Assembly (NCBI RefSeq): GCF_965638725.1
Contig: NC_134982.1
Span: 1,736,001-1,800,000, forward strand
Origin: Aptenodytes patagonicus
Taxonomy: Eukaryota; Chordata; Aves; Sphenisciformes; Spheniscidae
DNA: 64,000 bases
Reading direction: 5' to 3'
Made by a program: the position numbers and the translations under genes
The notes under the pieces: model-generated
Told to the model about the DNA's origin: nothing
Database searches by the model: none
The model's input: the letters and a program-made list of their open reading frames with translations, nothing else
In this document: in pieces, positions 36,101 through 47,000 of the stretch
How positions within the stretch are numbered: the first letter of the stretch is position 1
Layout: every line of letters starts with the position of its first letter

Positions 36101-36684
36101 GGGGGGCGTGTGTTTTTAATGCCTACCGAGGTCTCTTGTTCTAAGCGGAGAAGCAAAGCGGTCACCAGCAGGATCACAGAAATAAATTAAAAAAGAAAAA
36201 GGCGGGGTTGCGGCTGCTGAGGAGAGGCTCTCCCCTCCTCACGGCTCCCACAGGGACCTCGCAGTCGTTTTCCCCGGACGGCAGGGACGCGGCTCGGACT
36301 CGGACGCCCCCCCCCCGGCAGCTCCTGCCTTTTCATCCCGGGGGGCGACCCCGCCTCCCTCGCCCCACGAGTGTGCCCGAGCCGCGGAGCCCCCGCCCGC
36401 GGAAGAACGCCGCGCTTCAGCGCGGAGCGGGCCGCGCTCGGCCCCGCGCGAGTCTGCGGCCACCCGCCAGGGAGCCGCTCGCGGGACGCGGGCTCCGGCT
36501 GACGCCGCTCCCCTCAGCAGCCGGCGCCATTGCTCCCCGCCCCGCCCCGCCCCGCCGCCCGCGGCCCGCGCTCACACGGGGCGGGCGGAGCGGCCCCGCC
36601 GCCCGGCTGCGGGCGAAGCCAGTCCTCCTCGTCCTCCTCCGTGGGCGGCGGGAAGGGCTCCATGCCGCCCCAGGGCTGACTCAT
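26367..36684 (-). CDS. POLI: POLI, DNA polymerase iota, complete, 10 coding exons
   Basis: Exons 36684-36576, 35499-35374, 34645-34481, 33671-33519, 32509-32273, 31574-31396, 31125-31034, 29546-29413, 28503-28301 and 27191-26367 join to 2223 nt, encoding 740 aa, the length of the long human form. It is a Y-family nuclear polymerase that inserts bases opposite damaged template bases and is recruited by PCNA and ubiquitin. Metal ligands are D57 in VHVDLDCFY and D149-E150 in GFDENFVD. Fingers residues Q82 and K83 (human Q59, K60) are kept. A helix-hairpin-helix thumb segment starts GIGYKTAKRLE (264-274). The little-finger part contains PHTVRLTIRRFSS and PFHLTLLGVCFSNLK. Two ubiquitin-binding motifs follow: one with ELPEDIQKE near 527-535 and one with ELPADVQEE at 683-691. 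The C-terminus LLRYFKPQ is PIP-like and absent from human POLI. Divergent with MBD2. Confidence 0.95.
27192..28300 (-). other. POLI intron 9
   Basis: Intronic; no repeat family, exon or RNA signature recognised. Confidence 0.65.
28301..28503 (-). CDS. POLI: POLI coding exon 9 (internal PIP region)
   Basis: The acceptor TTCTTTTAG precedes 28503 and the donor GTAAGC follows 28301. It codes LVDILIKLFRKM and PFHLTLLGVCFSNLK. The site matching the human PIP box KKGLIDYYL reads TKGSIGFYL (from residue 444), so the hydrophobic residue at motif position 4 is a Ser here. Confidence 0.94.
29413..29546 (-). CDS. POLI: POLI coding exon 8
   Basis: The acceptor GCTCCATAG precedes 29546 and the donor GTAAAC follows 29413. 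It codes TDGRQPHTVRLTIRRFSS and RESRQCPIPPHLIQKFGK of the little-finger domain. Confidence 0.95.
29547..31033 (-). other. POLI intron 7
   Basis: Intronic, with a 125-codon minus-strand frame at 29728-30105 that I do not accept as coding. No repeat family recognised. Confidence 0.65.
31034..31125 (-). CDS. POLI: POLI coding exon 7
   Basis: A 92-nt exon; the acceptor GTTTTTTTAG precedes 31125 and the donor GTGACT follows 31034. It codes SFSDEDSFKKCSSEVEVKEK and IEELLPNLLD, matching human SFSEEDSFKKCSSEVE. Confidence 0.94.
31396..31574 (-). CDS. POLI: POLI coding exon 6 (helix-hairpin-helix)
   Basis: The acceptor GATTTATTTAG precedes 31574 and the donor GTACAA follows 31396. It codes GIGYKTAKRLETLGV, then LEKELGVSIAQRIQKLSYGE and ends SGPPQ. 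It is a phase-0-ending 179-nt exon; the frame is closed on both sides shortly after the splice sites. Confidence 0.95.
32273..32509 (-). CDS. POLI: POLI coding exon 5
   Basis: The acceptor TTTTTCTTTGCAG precedes 32509 and the donor GTAAGT follows 32273. It codes residues 185-263 with LGLTGCAGVASNKLLSKLVS and FKPNQQTVLLPESSQDLIRS, the palm-to-thumb part. Confidence 0.96.
33519..33671 (-). CDS. POLI: POLI coding exon 4 (second metal site)
   Basis: The acceptor TTTCCTCCTAG precedes 33671 and the donor GTGAGT follows 33519. It codes VERLGFDENFVDITEIVEKR and SGHVYNNQ; D149 and E150 are the palm carboxylates. Confidence 0.96.
33672..34480 (-). other. POLI intron 3
   Basis: About 0.8 kb of intronic sequence; nothing recognised. 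Confidence 0.6.
34481..34645 (-). CDS. POLI: POLI coding exon 3
   Basis: The acceptor TATTTTTAG precedes 34645 and the donor GTACAA follows 34481. It codes residues 79-133 with GVQQKYIVVTCNYEARKRGV and NGEDLTPYREMSYKV of the fingers and palm. Confidence 0.96.
35374..35499 (-). CDS. POLI: POLI coding exon 2 (catalytic Asp)
   Basis: The acceptor TTTCCTTGCAG precedes 35499 and the donor GTACGA follows 35374. It codes IVHVDLDCFYAQVEMIRNPE and RDKPLG, holding the first metal-binding Asp. Its first bases CAG create a tandem NAGNAG acceptor. Confidence 0.94.
36576..36684 (-). CDS. POLI: POLI coding exon 1
   Basis: Starts at the first in-frame Met I could justify (MSQPWGGMEPFPPP, ATG 36684-36682); a second Met eight codons in is an alternative. 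It codes an acidic segment TEEDEEDW like the acidic N-terminus of long human POLI, then a Gly/Ala/Pro run. The donor GTGAGC follows 36576. The frame stays open upstream, so a longer N-terminus is not excluded. Confidence 0.75.
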
Positions 36685-37973
36685 CCGCCGCCGCAGAGCC
36701 GCTCCCCGCGACCGCCGCCGCCGGCGGGAACGGCCGCGCTCCCGCAGCTCCCTTCGCGCTGCCCCCGCCCCGCGGAGGAGGCGGCCCGACGGCCGCGCCG
36801 CGCAGGTCCTAGCGCCGCGGCGGGGGCGGCGGGTGAGGGCCGGGGCCTCCGCCGGACGCCTGCGGGCTGCGAGGCCGCCGAGCCCGGCCCCGGGGCCCCC
36901 AGGGACCCCGCGGGAGCGCGGCCGGCTCCGAGCAGGGCGCGGGGCCGGGGGAGCGGGGGCACGGGGACCCGCTGAGGAGAGGCGTGGGGACGCAGCCCTT
37001 CGGTTGTGCGATGCGGGCTTTGCGCTGCGGCGGCGGGGCCGCCGAGAAGCGGTGGCTCCGTCAGGGGGCTGCCGGGTGTCCGACGGGGAGTTCGTGGTGC
37101 GAAGTCGGCGTCGTGCTGCGGGGAACCGCCCCGAGCTCGGCAGAGCCCGCCGGTCCCGGGAGCGAGCCGGAGGGCAGCGGCCCCCGGGCCGGGACCGCCG
37201 AGGGCGGTCAGCCCGGCAAGGGGGAGGCGTCGCGGTGGTTGGGGCGTAGCGGGCACGAATAAACTGAACGCGGGGGATCCGGGGAAGTGTTTTGCTCATG
37301 GACGCTTCGGAGGAGAAAACGGGAGAACTGGGGTTTACGGTAGAGCGGGTTTGTTGGCGTCCCCGTCCTGGCGGGCTCCAACGCCGCAGCGCGTCCCGAA
37401 ACCAGCCCCAACGGCCGCCGAGCATCGCTCTCCCTCGCAGCCGGGGGACGAGCGGGACGTGACGGACGGTTTCCTCCTGCCCCAGCCCCTGCCGGCGCGG
37501 TTCCGCCCTGAGGTTCCTCCAGCCTCCGCCGCCGGAGAGCCCGAGCCCTCCCGGTGCGTCTCCCTCTCGCAGGACGTCCTCGGGCGCCCCAAGATGCCGG
37601 CGCCGGCAGCCCGTGCCCCTGCCGGCGCCGGCACCGCCGCGGCCGCTCTGTCCCGCCTACGGCGCTCTCTATGGTCGGCGGGGGTTGGCCGCTCTGGCCC
37701 CTCTAGGCCGCGCCGCGCCCCGCTCGGAGGGCCGCTGACACGGATTCCGGGGCTCGGCCGCGGAAGCGGGCGCCGGGCGAGCGCTCCGCCGGCTGCGCGC
37801 GCAGCCCGCGCTCCTGGCGCCGAGCAGCGCGCCGCGGCCGCCATCGCCAGGGGGTCCCGGCCCCGGCCGCGTCCGGGAACAATAAAGCTCTTGTTGCGAG
37901 CGCCGGGGGCCGGGCGCCGGGCGAGCCCCTTCCCCGCTCGTCCCTCTTCCGCCTCGGGCCCTGCGCCCGGTGC

Positions 37974-38086
37974 ATGGAGAAGCAGGGCAGGATGGACTGC
38001 CCCGCGCTGCCCCCGGGCTGGAAGAAGGAAGAGGTGATCCGCAAGTCGGGCCTCAGCGCCGGCAAGAGCGATGTCTACTACTTCAG
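37974..38086 (+). CDS. MBD2: MBD2 coding exon 1
   Basis: Codes [15 protein letters not shown] to DVYYF plus two bases; the donor GTACGT follows 38086. It supplies the first half of the MBD, including the arginine finger R23 and Y35. Confidence 0.93.
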
Positions 38087-41000
38087 GTACGTGCCGGCGG
38101 GGCCGCCCGGCCCGTGACAGCCCGCTCCCCCGGCGGGACGGGGTCGGCCCGGGCAGCGACCGGCGCCAGCGCTCCTACGCCCCCCCCCCACCCCCCCCCC
38201 CCGGGCCCGCACCCCGGCGCAGCCACCCGCTCCCTGAGGTCCCCCCCTGTCAGGGGCGGCGGGGAGGGTCGGGGCCGGTCCCGGTCCCCTCCCGCCGCCC
38301 GCCTGTCAGGGGCCGCGGGGAGTTCCGCTCCCCTCCCGCCGGCCCGCCTGTCAGAGGGCCGGTCCCCTCCTGTCGCCCGCCTGTCAGGGAGGCGCCGCTC
38401 CCCTCCCGCCGCGGCTCGCCTGCCGGGGGGCGGCTGAGGGGTTCGGTCCGCTCCCGCCGCCCGCCTGTCAGGGGCCGGTGGGAGGATGGGGCCGGTCCCC
38501 GCAAGCCGCCGCCCGCCTGTCAGAGGGCCGGTGCCCTCCCGCCGTGGCCCGCCTGTCAGGGGCCGTGAGGCCGGTGCCCTCCCGCCGCTGGGTGGTCGGG
38601 GCCGGTCCCCTCCCGCCGCCGCCCGCCTGACGGGCCGTTGCGGGGAGCGGCCCTCGCGGCCGCGCTGAGGAGAGCGCCGGTGCCGGGAGAGGAGGGGGCG
38701 GACGGGCGTCTCTCTTCGGGCAGCGCCCCGAGGCAGCCCAGCCCCGGGGGCGGCGGCGGGGGGGGATCGGTTGGCCGCCGCCTGCGGGGGCCGTGGGCGC
38801 AGGACAGCGGCTCCCGCCGGCGGCGTGGGGGGCCTCGGGGAGCGGCGCCCGCAGGGCAGGCTGGAGGCCGGGCCTCCCCCCCCCCCCCCGCCGCCGGAGC
38901 TCCTCCTGCCGCGTGTGCAGGAGCCCCGGCAGCCAGCCGTGCCCCTCGCTCGGGAGGAGCCGCCGGCTGGCTGTAGCGATGCTCCATGGTTCCCTGCCAC
39001 CACCAGGCGACTGCCAGCGCGGGGCTGGCTGACTGCAGGGCTGACAGCTGGGCAGCCGGGGAGCTGGCAGGAGCTAGCAGGAGCCCCTCAGCCCGGTTTT
39101 CCTTTGGGAGAGGCGCGCTGGTGCTGCTGCCCGCTGGCCTGTGACAACCCTCCCGAGCCTAGTTTTTCAGTAGAGCGGGATCAGCCTAAAGAGAACACCC
39201 CCCTGCATTTAAACGGAGTCAGTTGCCATAATCTGTACCCAAGACGTCCTACCAAAGTAGTTAGGTCATTGGTGGGACACACAGCCCCCACACCGAATTA
39301 ATTAGGAAGCTTACCATTAGTAACAACAGTTGAAATTTTAGCAAAGTTCAAAGCATGTGAAAATTGGAGAAGTGTTGCCACTGCTAAATGTTCTCGTTAT
39401 TACTGCACCGGTTATAGTAAAACCAAGAGAAGCAACAGCAACCTAATTTTGTTTCACCCTCCCGCTTGCTTTCAGAAACTGAAAAGATAGTTCTTTTCTC
39501 AAGGCAGAAATCAAATAAATTCTGAAGTCTTGCTCTTAGGCCGTGCTTCTGTAAGTCCAGCTTGCTGCACAGCAGAGGAAGCCGTCTTCTGCAACGGCTA
39601 ACCTCTTACCCACAGCACCTCTATTTATAGCTCTATATGCATCTGATGAACCACACCTGGAACCCCTCCCTGACACTGCTGTTTCCGAGCAGGCCTAGCA
39701 GTCTCCTTTTGTTGCAGTGAATGGACTCAGTCTTTCTGCTGCCCAGCTGGAGGAATGAGAAGCCGTGCTTGCTCCCTCTCAGATACCAGCTAATGGAAAA
39801 GGTGGTTTCCGTCAGTGTTGAGTATGGCATCATTTGACCCATCACGTGTTGCTGCTGAAGAAAATTAAACATCTGACAAAAGGGTCGCTAGATGTGGAGG
39901 AGGAATGTTGATTTTTCGTCAGCTTTTTGAATGAATCCGGTTGAAAACTTTTTTAGACAAGTTCTGTTTTTGTCTTACCGCCTTTGTCTGACTTGCGCTC
40001 CCAACCGTATGCTAATACTGCGGCAGATGATTGGGTAGCATCTGGCATCACTGTCTCTCTCTTTGCATCTGCCTTTCCTTTCTGCGGTGCTGCCTCGTGA
40101 AGCCTGTCTGAACGATTGCACTTGAGCCTACGATCTGAATCCTCTTGTCTGGATGGGTCCTGCTTTTCTGCAGATTGCTAAACTGAACTTTCTGCGTAGG
40201 ATTATTCTTTCCGGAATTAAATGCCAGGCTTTTCTCAAGCCAGACAGTCACTGCTGACTATATTGGAATATATTTAGTGTAGACAGCCCAAATAACTTCA
40301 GCTATTTGCTCAGAATGACCTGTTTTAAAAACACTTGAGTTTAGCCACATGTTTGTCCCATCAGAATGTAGGGCTGTCGGTGTTTTATGTATTACAGATC
40401 CTTAATTAAACTATGAAAACATGGGGAAAATGCAGTAAGTTCTAGTATTTCCAGGTTTTAGTTTTTGCTTTGCAAAGAATGATATGCCACCCCAGTAAGT
40501 TCACTAAGGCACCTTAGTTAGCTGACTAAAAACCTGTGGTTTATGTTTTTATGATTTCTTAAGGCTAGGGAAAAACCCAAAATGGATTGGACAAAGCTTC
40601 ATTTACTGTGATGGTCTAAATAATAATAGTAATTAAGAACAGCTCTTGCAGGATTAATACATGTTGCAATCTACCTCATTTGCATTTTGAAACTTGGTTG
40701 TTTTGGGACTGCTTTATGGTATTTTAACATGTCACGCTTTAGGAAGTTGTGAACCAGTTGCTCAGATAAAGTAAAACACTTCCCATAGCTTCTAGTAGAA
40801 TGTTTTTTCCCCCCTCTTCACATACATCCATGAGCCTTCTGACCTTCGTGATTGTCATTAAAAAAGCTATTAAAAGATGGGTGTAGTGGAAATACTTCAC
40901 AAATACTGTACTGGATCAAACCACAGCTTTTGAGGTTAGCCTCTTCTGTGTAACGATCTGAGCCTTCATTCTTCAGACTTTGCCACTCCTGTTGCCTAAA

Positions 41001-44000
41001 ACCCTGTTAAGAAACTCTTTAACACAATTTTTGTTGAAGATGCAAGACTGTAATCTGCTCATCACTGACTCTAGAATTCTGTCTTTTTAATGTGGGAAAG
41101 TGGTAGGAATAAATGTTTCAAATTTTAGGACGCCTTCCAGCATGGTTAGCAGTGATGCAGATCTTCTGCCAAACAACCGCAAAATTGAAACTAAAAACTT
41201 ACCAGGCAGCTCATAGCTTAGAGTTTGTTGATTTCACTACAGATTACAGGTTTGGAAAACTAAGTAGTCATTTATGTCTAGAGAAATAACTTCTGTTCAG
41301 TAACAGGACTACTTCTGCACAACCAAAGTGAAACAAATAAAAAATGTTTTTATGGCTGCAGGCAGGACTGGCATAGGAAATTTATCCTTCCCCCCCCCCC
41401 CCCCTCCCTTTTCATTCTGTTATAGCTATGAGGCAGATTTCAGCACTGCTATATTTAAAACAAATGGAAATCTGTTTTGATCCAGTAAGTAGAGCAGGCC
41501 AAATACATTCAAAAGAGTTACGTCACTCTAGCTCTGTTGGGGAAAAAAAAAAAGAATGTTAATAAATGCTACGTTGTTAAAATATGTAGTTGGGTACAAA
41601 GTGGGTTTTAGTTTGTGCGCCTTATACAGACTAATATTCCCTAAGAGCCTGCATCGTCAGGATTTGGCATGACCACTTAAAGAGCAATACCAGACTCTTT
41701 TGGCAACTGTAGGACAGCAACGAAAATGTATGTTGCATTTTAATTTTGTACATCTTCAGAATAATTCACTTAAACTTCCAATTGCTTAATTTTACGCAAA
41801 CAGTCAGAAGAAATGGATTTCCATGTGTGTCTTGATTTGAGGATAGTAGGCTCACACAGGTGACACCAGAGGCCTGGCTTGGCTTGCAGAATCCTCATTG
41901 ACGGTGATGGAGAAAAAGCTAATCCTTCTGGAGCTGAGTTTGAGGGGGGAGAGAATTACTATATTTAGTAATGTAAACTTATTTGATCTAGGGAATAGTG
42001 CGTTAAAAATCATTATACCAAATGTAGGACAAATGCAAAACCAGCACAGCATTCTCGGAATACGTATTTGGTTTAGACTTTAATCCTCACATCAGGTAAC
42101 TTCCTGGAAGGTTATACGTGCGATAGGTCTGGTGCGCGGTGCCGGCGGCTCGAGTGCGTATTGCAGTGAATGCAGATGCTCTGTCTCAAGAGCAAGGAAT
42201 ATTCGCAGTGACAATGATAGGGATTAAAGTCAAGAAGAAGATTACGATGGTGCTGAGACAAAACAGTGTTCTTTTGAATCAGTTTGAGATACGTAGCAAC
42301 TTCCAGGAATATATGTGATCTTTTCTGGTTTAAAGGAGGTAGGAATTCTCTTAATGACCGTCTTGTCCATACTATAAAGCAAACCCTCAACTTACAGCAA
42401 AGGCGAGCTGGAAAGTAATTTTTGTTCATCCTCAAGAAAAAGAAGTCCTCTTTCTGAATGGCTTGTCTGTCGTTGCTACAAAGTCCTTTATAATGTCCTC
42501 CCCATATCTGCAGAGTGATAATCTATGAGTATTCTTTCACTTTGTCTACAGACAGGATATTACATTTAAGGCTATGCATCTGATTTTTCTTTTAAATCAA
42601 GCTGCTGTGCTTGTATGAACCATATTTCCAGTTTCTCCTAACTGTTGTTACCTTATTTTAATCAAAGTTCTCTGAGAAACTGTACCTACACAAAGGGCAT
42701 TTTTTAAGTGACTCTCCTAGTAGTAACCTATTTGTGTAAGGCCTAATACTGTAGTAAATTGGCATCAGGATTTTTTTAAAGTATTATTTATTCAGTGTAG
42801 TGTGAGGTAGGGGGTGCTGCTGTCCTGTCAAAAGACTCAGTCATACTTCCAAAGTCCTGCAAAAGTCTGAGTAAAGTGGGAACTTTGAACATGGGTATCT
42901 CAGCTTCTGATTTCTTTACCCCTTCTTTTTGTGGGTAAAATCCCTTTAGTGTATATAACCCCCTAGAGCGTTTACTGGTTGAAAAATGTTTCTTAAACTC
43001 TGGCATGAAATTACTTCTTTCATAGCAGCAGCAAGTTAATACTCTGTTTTGATGCATTTGTTCCTCGTGGGAAAAAAGCAAGCAAGAACTACTCCTTTCT
43101 AGTCGAGATTAAAAAAGCCAAGTAGTTGACACCGCTTTCAGTGGATTCTAACAGGCTGTTAAGTTTAACTACAAAAGCTTTTCCAGTATAGGTGTACCCA
43201 CGGGGCAAACAGACATCCCTTTGAAGTTTGTTTTGTGGTTTGACAGTAAGATAAATGCCGGAGAGTTTCCAGTGACAGTAGGATTAGTTTAATTCTGTGC
43301 TTTGCTTTTTGCCTTTTTTTTTGTTTTGTTTTGTTTTGTTTTGTTTTAGGGAGACCTTTACCTTTGTCTTTAAAAGCGAGCAAGTCATGACTTCCAGAGT
43401 GATGTTCAATTGTGCTTATGTTATACATAGGCTTATTGGTTTGTTTTGTTTCCAAAGGTAATTAGTGCATAGAGCAAGTCCTAATAGTGAGGTCTAAATT
43501 TTGAGAATGTACTCCACCTTCTGTGCAAGAAAAAAATTGCTGCCATTAGCTGCTTGTTAATTTCTTAGTGCTGCTCCTATTATAGCTTTTTTTCTGCCGT
43601 GCACCCTCTTCAGGGGCTGGCCTTCATTGAGGAGAATTTTCAGTTGCCGTCTTGTTCTTCTCATCCCTTCTGAAGGTCTGCATCTTTTCTCCTTCACTGC
43701 TCATAACTGTACTGCTTTTCTAAACTTACATGAAAACCAACACAAGGCCAATGATAATAACAAACAAGTTAGCCCAAGTTTTCTTGTGTAGGCTTTCTCT
43801 GATCATCTTTAGGTTTTAGTTTGAATATTTTGGCTGCCTTTTGTTTTTGCCTGTTGGAAGGAGAATGTAAAAAAGAAGTTTAAGTGGAACAGGTGTTATT
43901 TTGTATTTCCATGGCTCAATTACTTTCACTGATCTCTGAAAATGCATGGTAACAATCTCCCCTTCGGTTTGGGGCAGCATTGGGAATGCTGGTTGAACTG

Positions 44001-47000
44001 TGCTGCCTAATAGGGTCTTAGTGTGTAAAATAAATTTATTTTCTTTATAGGGTGAATTCATCCCTGTACTGAATGATAATAAAGATTATTACGAAGTCAT
44101 AGTGGTAACTCTGACTTCATTTTACGAGGGCACAATGAATCAGTCCTCTGTCCCAGCAAAGGAGCTCATCGGGTTGTTTAGGAAGCAGAAATAGGTTCTG
44201 ACAAATGAATCCAAAATAGTTCCCTAAATAGAAGATTAAATAACAATCTAGAAATTAACCTTTTACAGTTTATTGGTGTCAATTGCTGTTGGTGATTTCG
44301 TGTGGTGGTATAAACTATACATACTATTGTGTAAAAAATATATTTTTGTTGCAAGTGAAATTAGATACCAAATGCTGAACTCCTTTGAAGGCATGAAAAT
44401 GTATTATGTTATGCCATTCATGTAGTGACTTCTCTACCGAATCTTCGAACGTCTTGTTCAAGAGTGTGTGCTTGAGTATTTGCAAACAAATCTTTGAGGA
44501 AAGATACCTCCAACAGTTGCAGAGCAGTTTTGACACCGTGGTGAACAAATCTGTTGTGATCCCTTAGAGGTCAGCTACCTAGGAGGCTTTAGTCAGCAGC
44601 TGTCCAGTATTAGGTTCCCTTGAACATAAGATCAAACAACTAATTTTATTGTGGGATTTCTGTGGTCTTATTTAGTATTACACTATGAAATACTTGGATA
44701 TATTTCCAATCTCCTCACTTTCCTGGGCTTCATTCCCAACCTACGGAGGGGAGTGACTGGAAGAAATACTTTGCCTTGCTCTACCTCTGTTAGGTAGCCC
44801 AATTAAGATGTCTTCAATCTGAATTGCCTTTTCAAAAGTGTTTAGCATTTTTCTTCCTCTTCACTGGTGTGTGGCTCTAGGTCAGACTACAGCCTGCCAG
44901 ATGGGATCCTGAGAAAACAGGAACTAGGCATCTGTTGGCCACCTTGGGATAGGTGGCGTGACTGATTTGTTTAGACTGACCCTGCAGTGCTGTAGTAGAG
45001 GGTGTAAATACTAAATTAAGGGAAGGAATTGTAGTTTTAATAGCCATGAGATCACACCTTCTCTTTCTTCAGTTTCTTATCATTTTAGCCACTGCTGCAA
45101 AACTGTGAAGCTAGAGCTGCTTTGAAAAGCGAGACATTTTAAACCTGGAGAAGACGGCATGTTTTCCCAGTTATCATCTGCTGTTGGAGCACCTAGCTTG
45201 CTGTGGTTGAAATTTTCCTCAAAAATCTGTTTGATGGGGAGGGCCAGGAAGCAAAAACTCAAAAAAAAAAAAAAGGAAGTTTGCCAAAATTTTTTTGAAA
45301 GCAACCGAACCCAGAAATGTCTGCCAACAAGATTATTGTTTTAATAAGCCACACTACTATCTTGCCTGTAAACTTGCTGTGCATTTTGAACTGGGGAGGG
45401 GGCCAGATAGGCTACCATCAAGTAGGTTTTGCTGTATGATAAAATTCAAGGTAACTTCCTTGTACGTTAATTAGCTTGCTCTACTGCTTCACAGGAAACA
45501 TCTGAAAAGTGTCTTTATTAAAAAAGTTCCTTGCAAGCTCATTATATAACATAATCACCTTCAGCCCACTAAGAACTTCAATTTGTATAGTATGTGAATT
45601 TGCACAAGCATATAGCTGGAGGTGAAGGGTTGTGTTCTTAATTTAATCTTGTATAAAGTGATTTAAGCCTTGATAAAGTCATTGAAAGAATAGTTTTCAG
45701 ATGTTTTTGCACGTCACTTCTTTTGAGGTGTGCTGTTTTTTGTTAATTGGTTATGTCGAAAAACGTTGCACGGTGTTTAATTTGACAGGATAAAGTTTAA
45801 GTGCTCATACGCATGTCAACTATGGTAGAACTAAGTCTCTCAGGTGCACTAAATAGAATATTTCTATTTGGAAAAAAACCCCAGAAATTTCTAATTGAAG
45901 TTAAGAAATTTTTTAAAAAAGCTATAGAAAGTTAACTGTCTTTAGGTAAGACTAAATATTTGTAGCATTTTCAGTTAATACTTATGAAAAAAACAGTCTT
46001 ACAACAATCTGTTGTCGAATTCTATGTGGAGATATTCCTGTGTAATCCCACATTAGTCTTGCAATTCTAAATTGTCTCAAAGTTGGGTCACACTGCAGTT
46101 TAGTCAGACCAGAGGCTCCGCTATGTCATAGAATCATAGAATCACAGAATGGTTTGGGTTGGAAGGGACCTCTAAAGGCCATCTAGTCCAACCCCCCTGC
46201 CATGAGCAGGGACATCGTCAACTAGATCAGGTTGCTCAGAGCCCCGTCCAGCCTGACCTGGAATGTTTCCAGGGATGGGGCATCCACCCCCTCTCTGGGC
46301 AACCTGGGCCAGTGCTTCACCACCCTCAGCGTAAAACATTTCTTCCTTCTATCTAGTCTAAATCTACCCCCCTTTAGTTTAAAGCCATTCCCCCTTGGCC
46401 TGTTGCAACAGGCCCTGCTAAAAAGTCTGCCCCCATCTTTTTTATAAGCCCCCTTTAAGTACTGACAGGCTGCAATAAGGTCTCCCCGAAGCCTTCTCTT
46501 CTCGAGGCTGAACAACCCCAACTCTCTCAGCCTTTCTTCAGAGCAGAGGTGTTCCATCCCCCTGATCATTTTCGTGTCCCTCCTCTGGACCCGCTCCAAC
46601 AGGTCCGTGTCTTTCTTATGCTGAGGGCTCCAGAGCTGGACGCAGTGCTCCAGGTGGGCTCTCACCAGAGCAGAGCAGAGGGGCAGAATCCCCTCCCTCG
46701 ACCTGCTGGCCACACTGCTTTGGATGCAGCCCAGGATACGATTGGCCTTCTGGGCTGCGAGCGCACATTGCTGGCTCATGTCCAGCTTTTCATCCACCAG
46801 TACCCCCAAGTCCTTCTCGGCAGGGCTGCTCTCAAGCCCTTCATCCCCCAGCCTGTATTGATACCGGGGGTTGCCCTGACTCAGGTGCAGGACCTTGCAC
46901 TTGGCCTTGTCAAACCTCATGAGGTTCACACGGGCCCGCTTCTCGAGCTTGTCCAGGTCCCTCTGGATGGCATCCCATCCCTCTGGCGTGTCAACCACAC

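Larger units (their letters stand above)
36200..39000. promoter_or_regulatory. CpG island, divergent promoter of POLI (minus) and MBD2 (plus)
   Basis: About 2.8 kb of very GC-rich, CpG-dense DNA. The POLI and MBD2 start codons are 1.29 kb apart in it and face away from each other. No TATA box was seen; GC boxes and Sp1-type runs are frequent. A CRE-like GACGTGACGG occurs near 37455. Open frames of 200-340 codons on both strands are composition artefacts. Confidence 0.85.
38641..46125 (+). other. MBD2 intron 1, first part
   Basis: Intronic. It holds a C-run near 41390, a TTTTG repeat near 43317 and a small CpG-rich patch near 42120-42160. Human MBD2 hosts the H/ACA snoRNA SNORA37 in this intron; I could not identify a copy by eye. 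Confidence 0.6.

Noticed and set aside
37006-38037. 343-codon plus-strand open frame over the POLI/MBD2 promoter
   Set aside because: It is Arg/Pro/Ala-rich in a CpG island with equally long frames on the other strand, and it is out of frame with MBD2 exon 1.
38083-39003. 306-codon minus-strand open frame downstream of MBD2 exon 1
   Set aside because: Its repeated Arg-Pro-Pro-type units are the minisatellite read on the wrong strand; stop-poor because of GC content.
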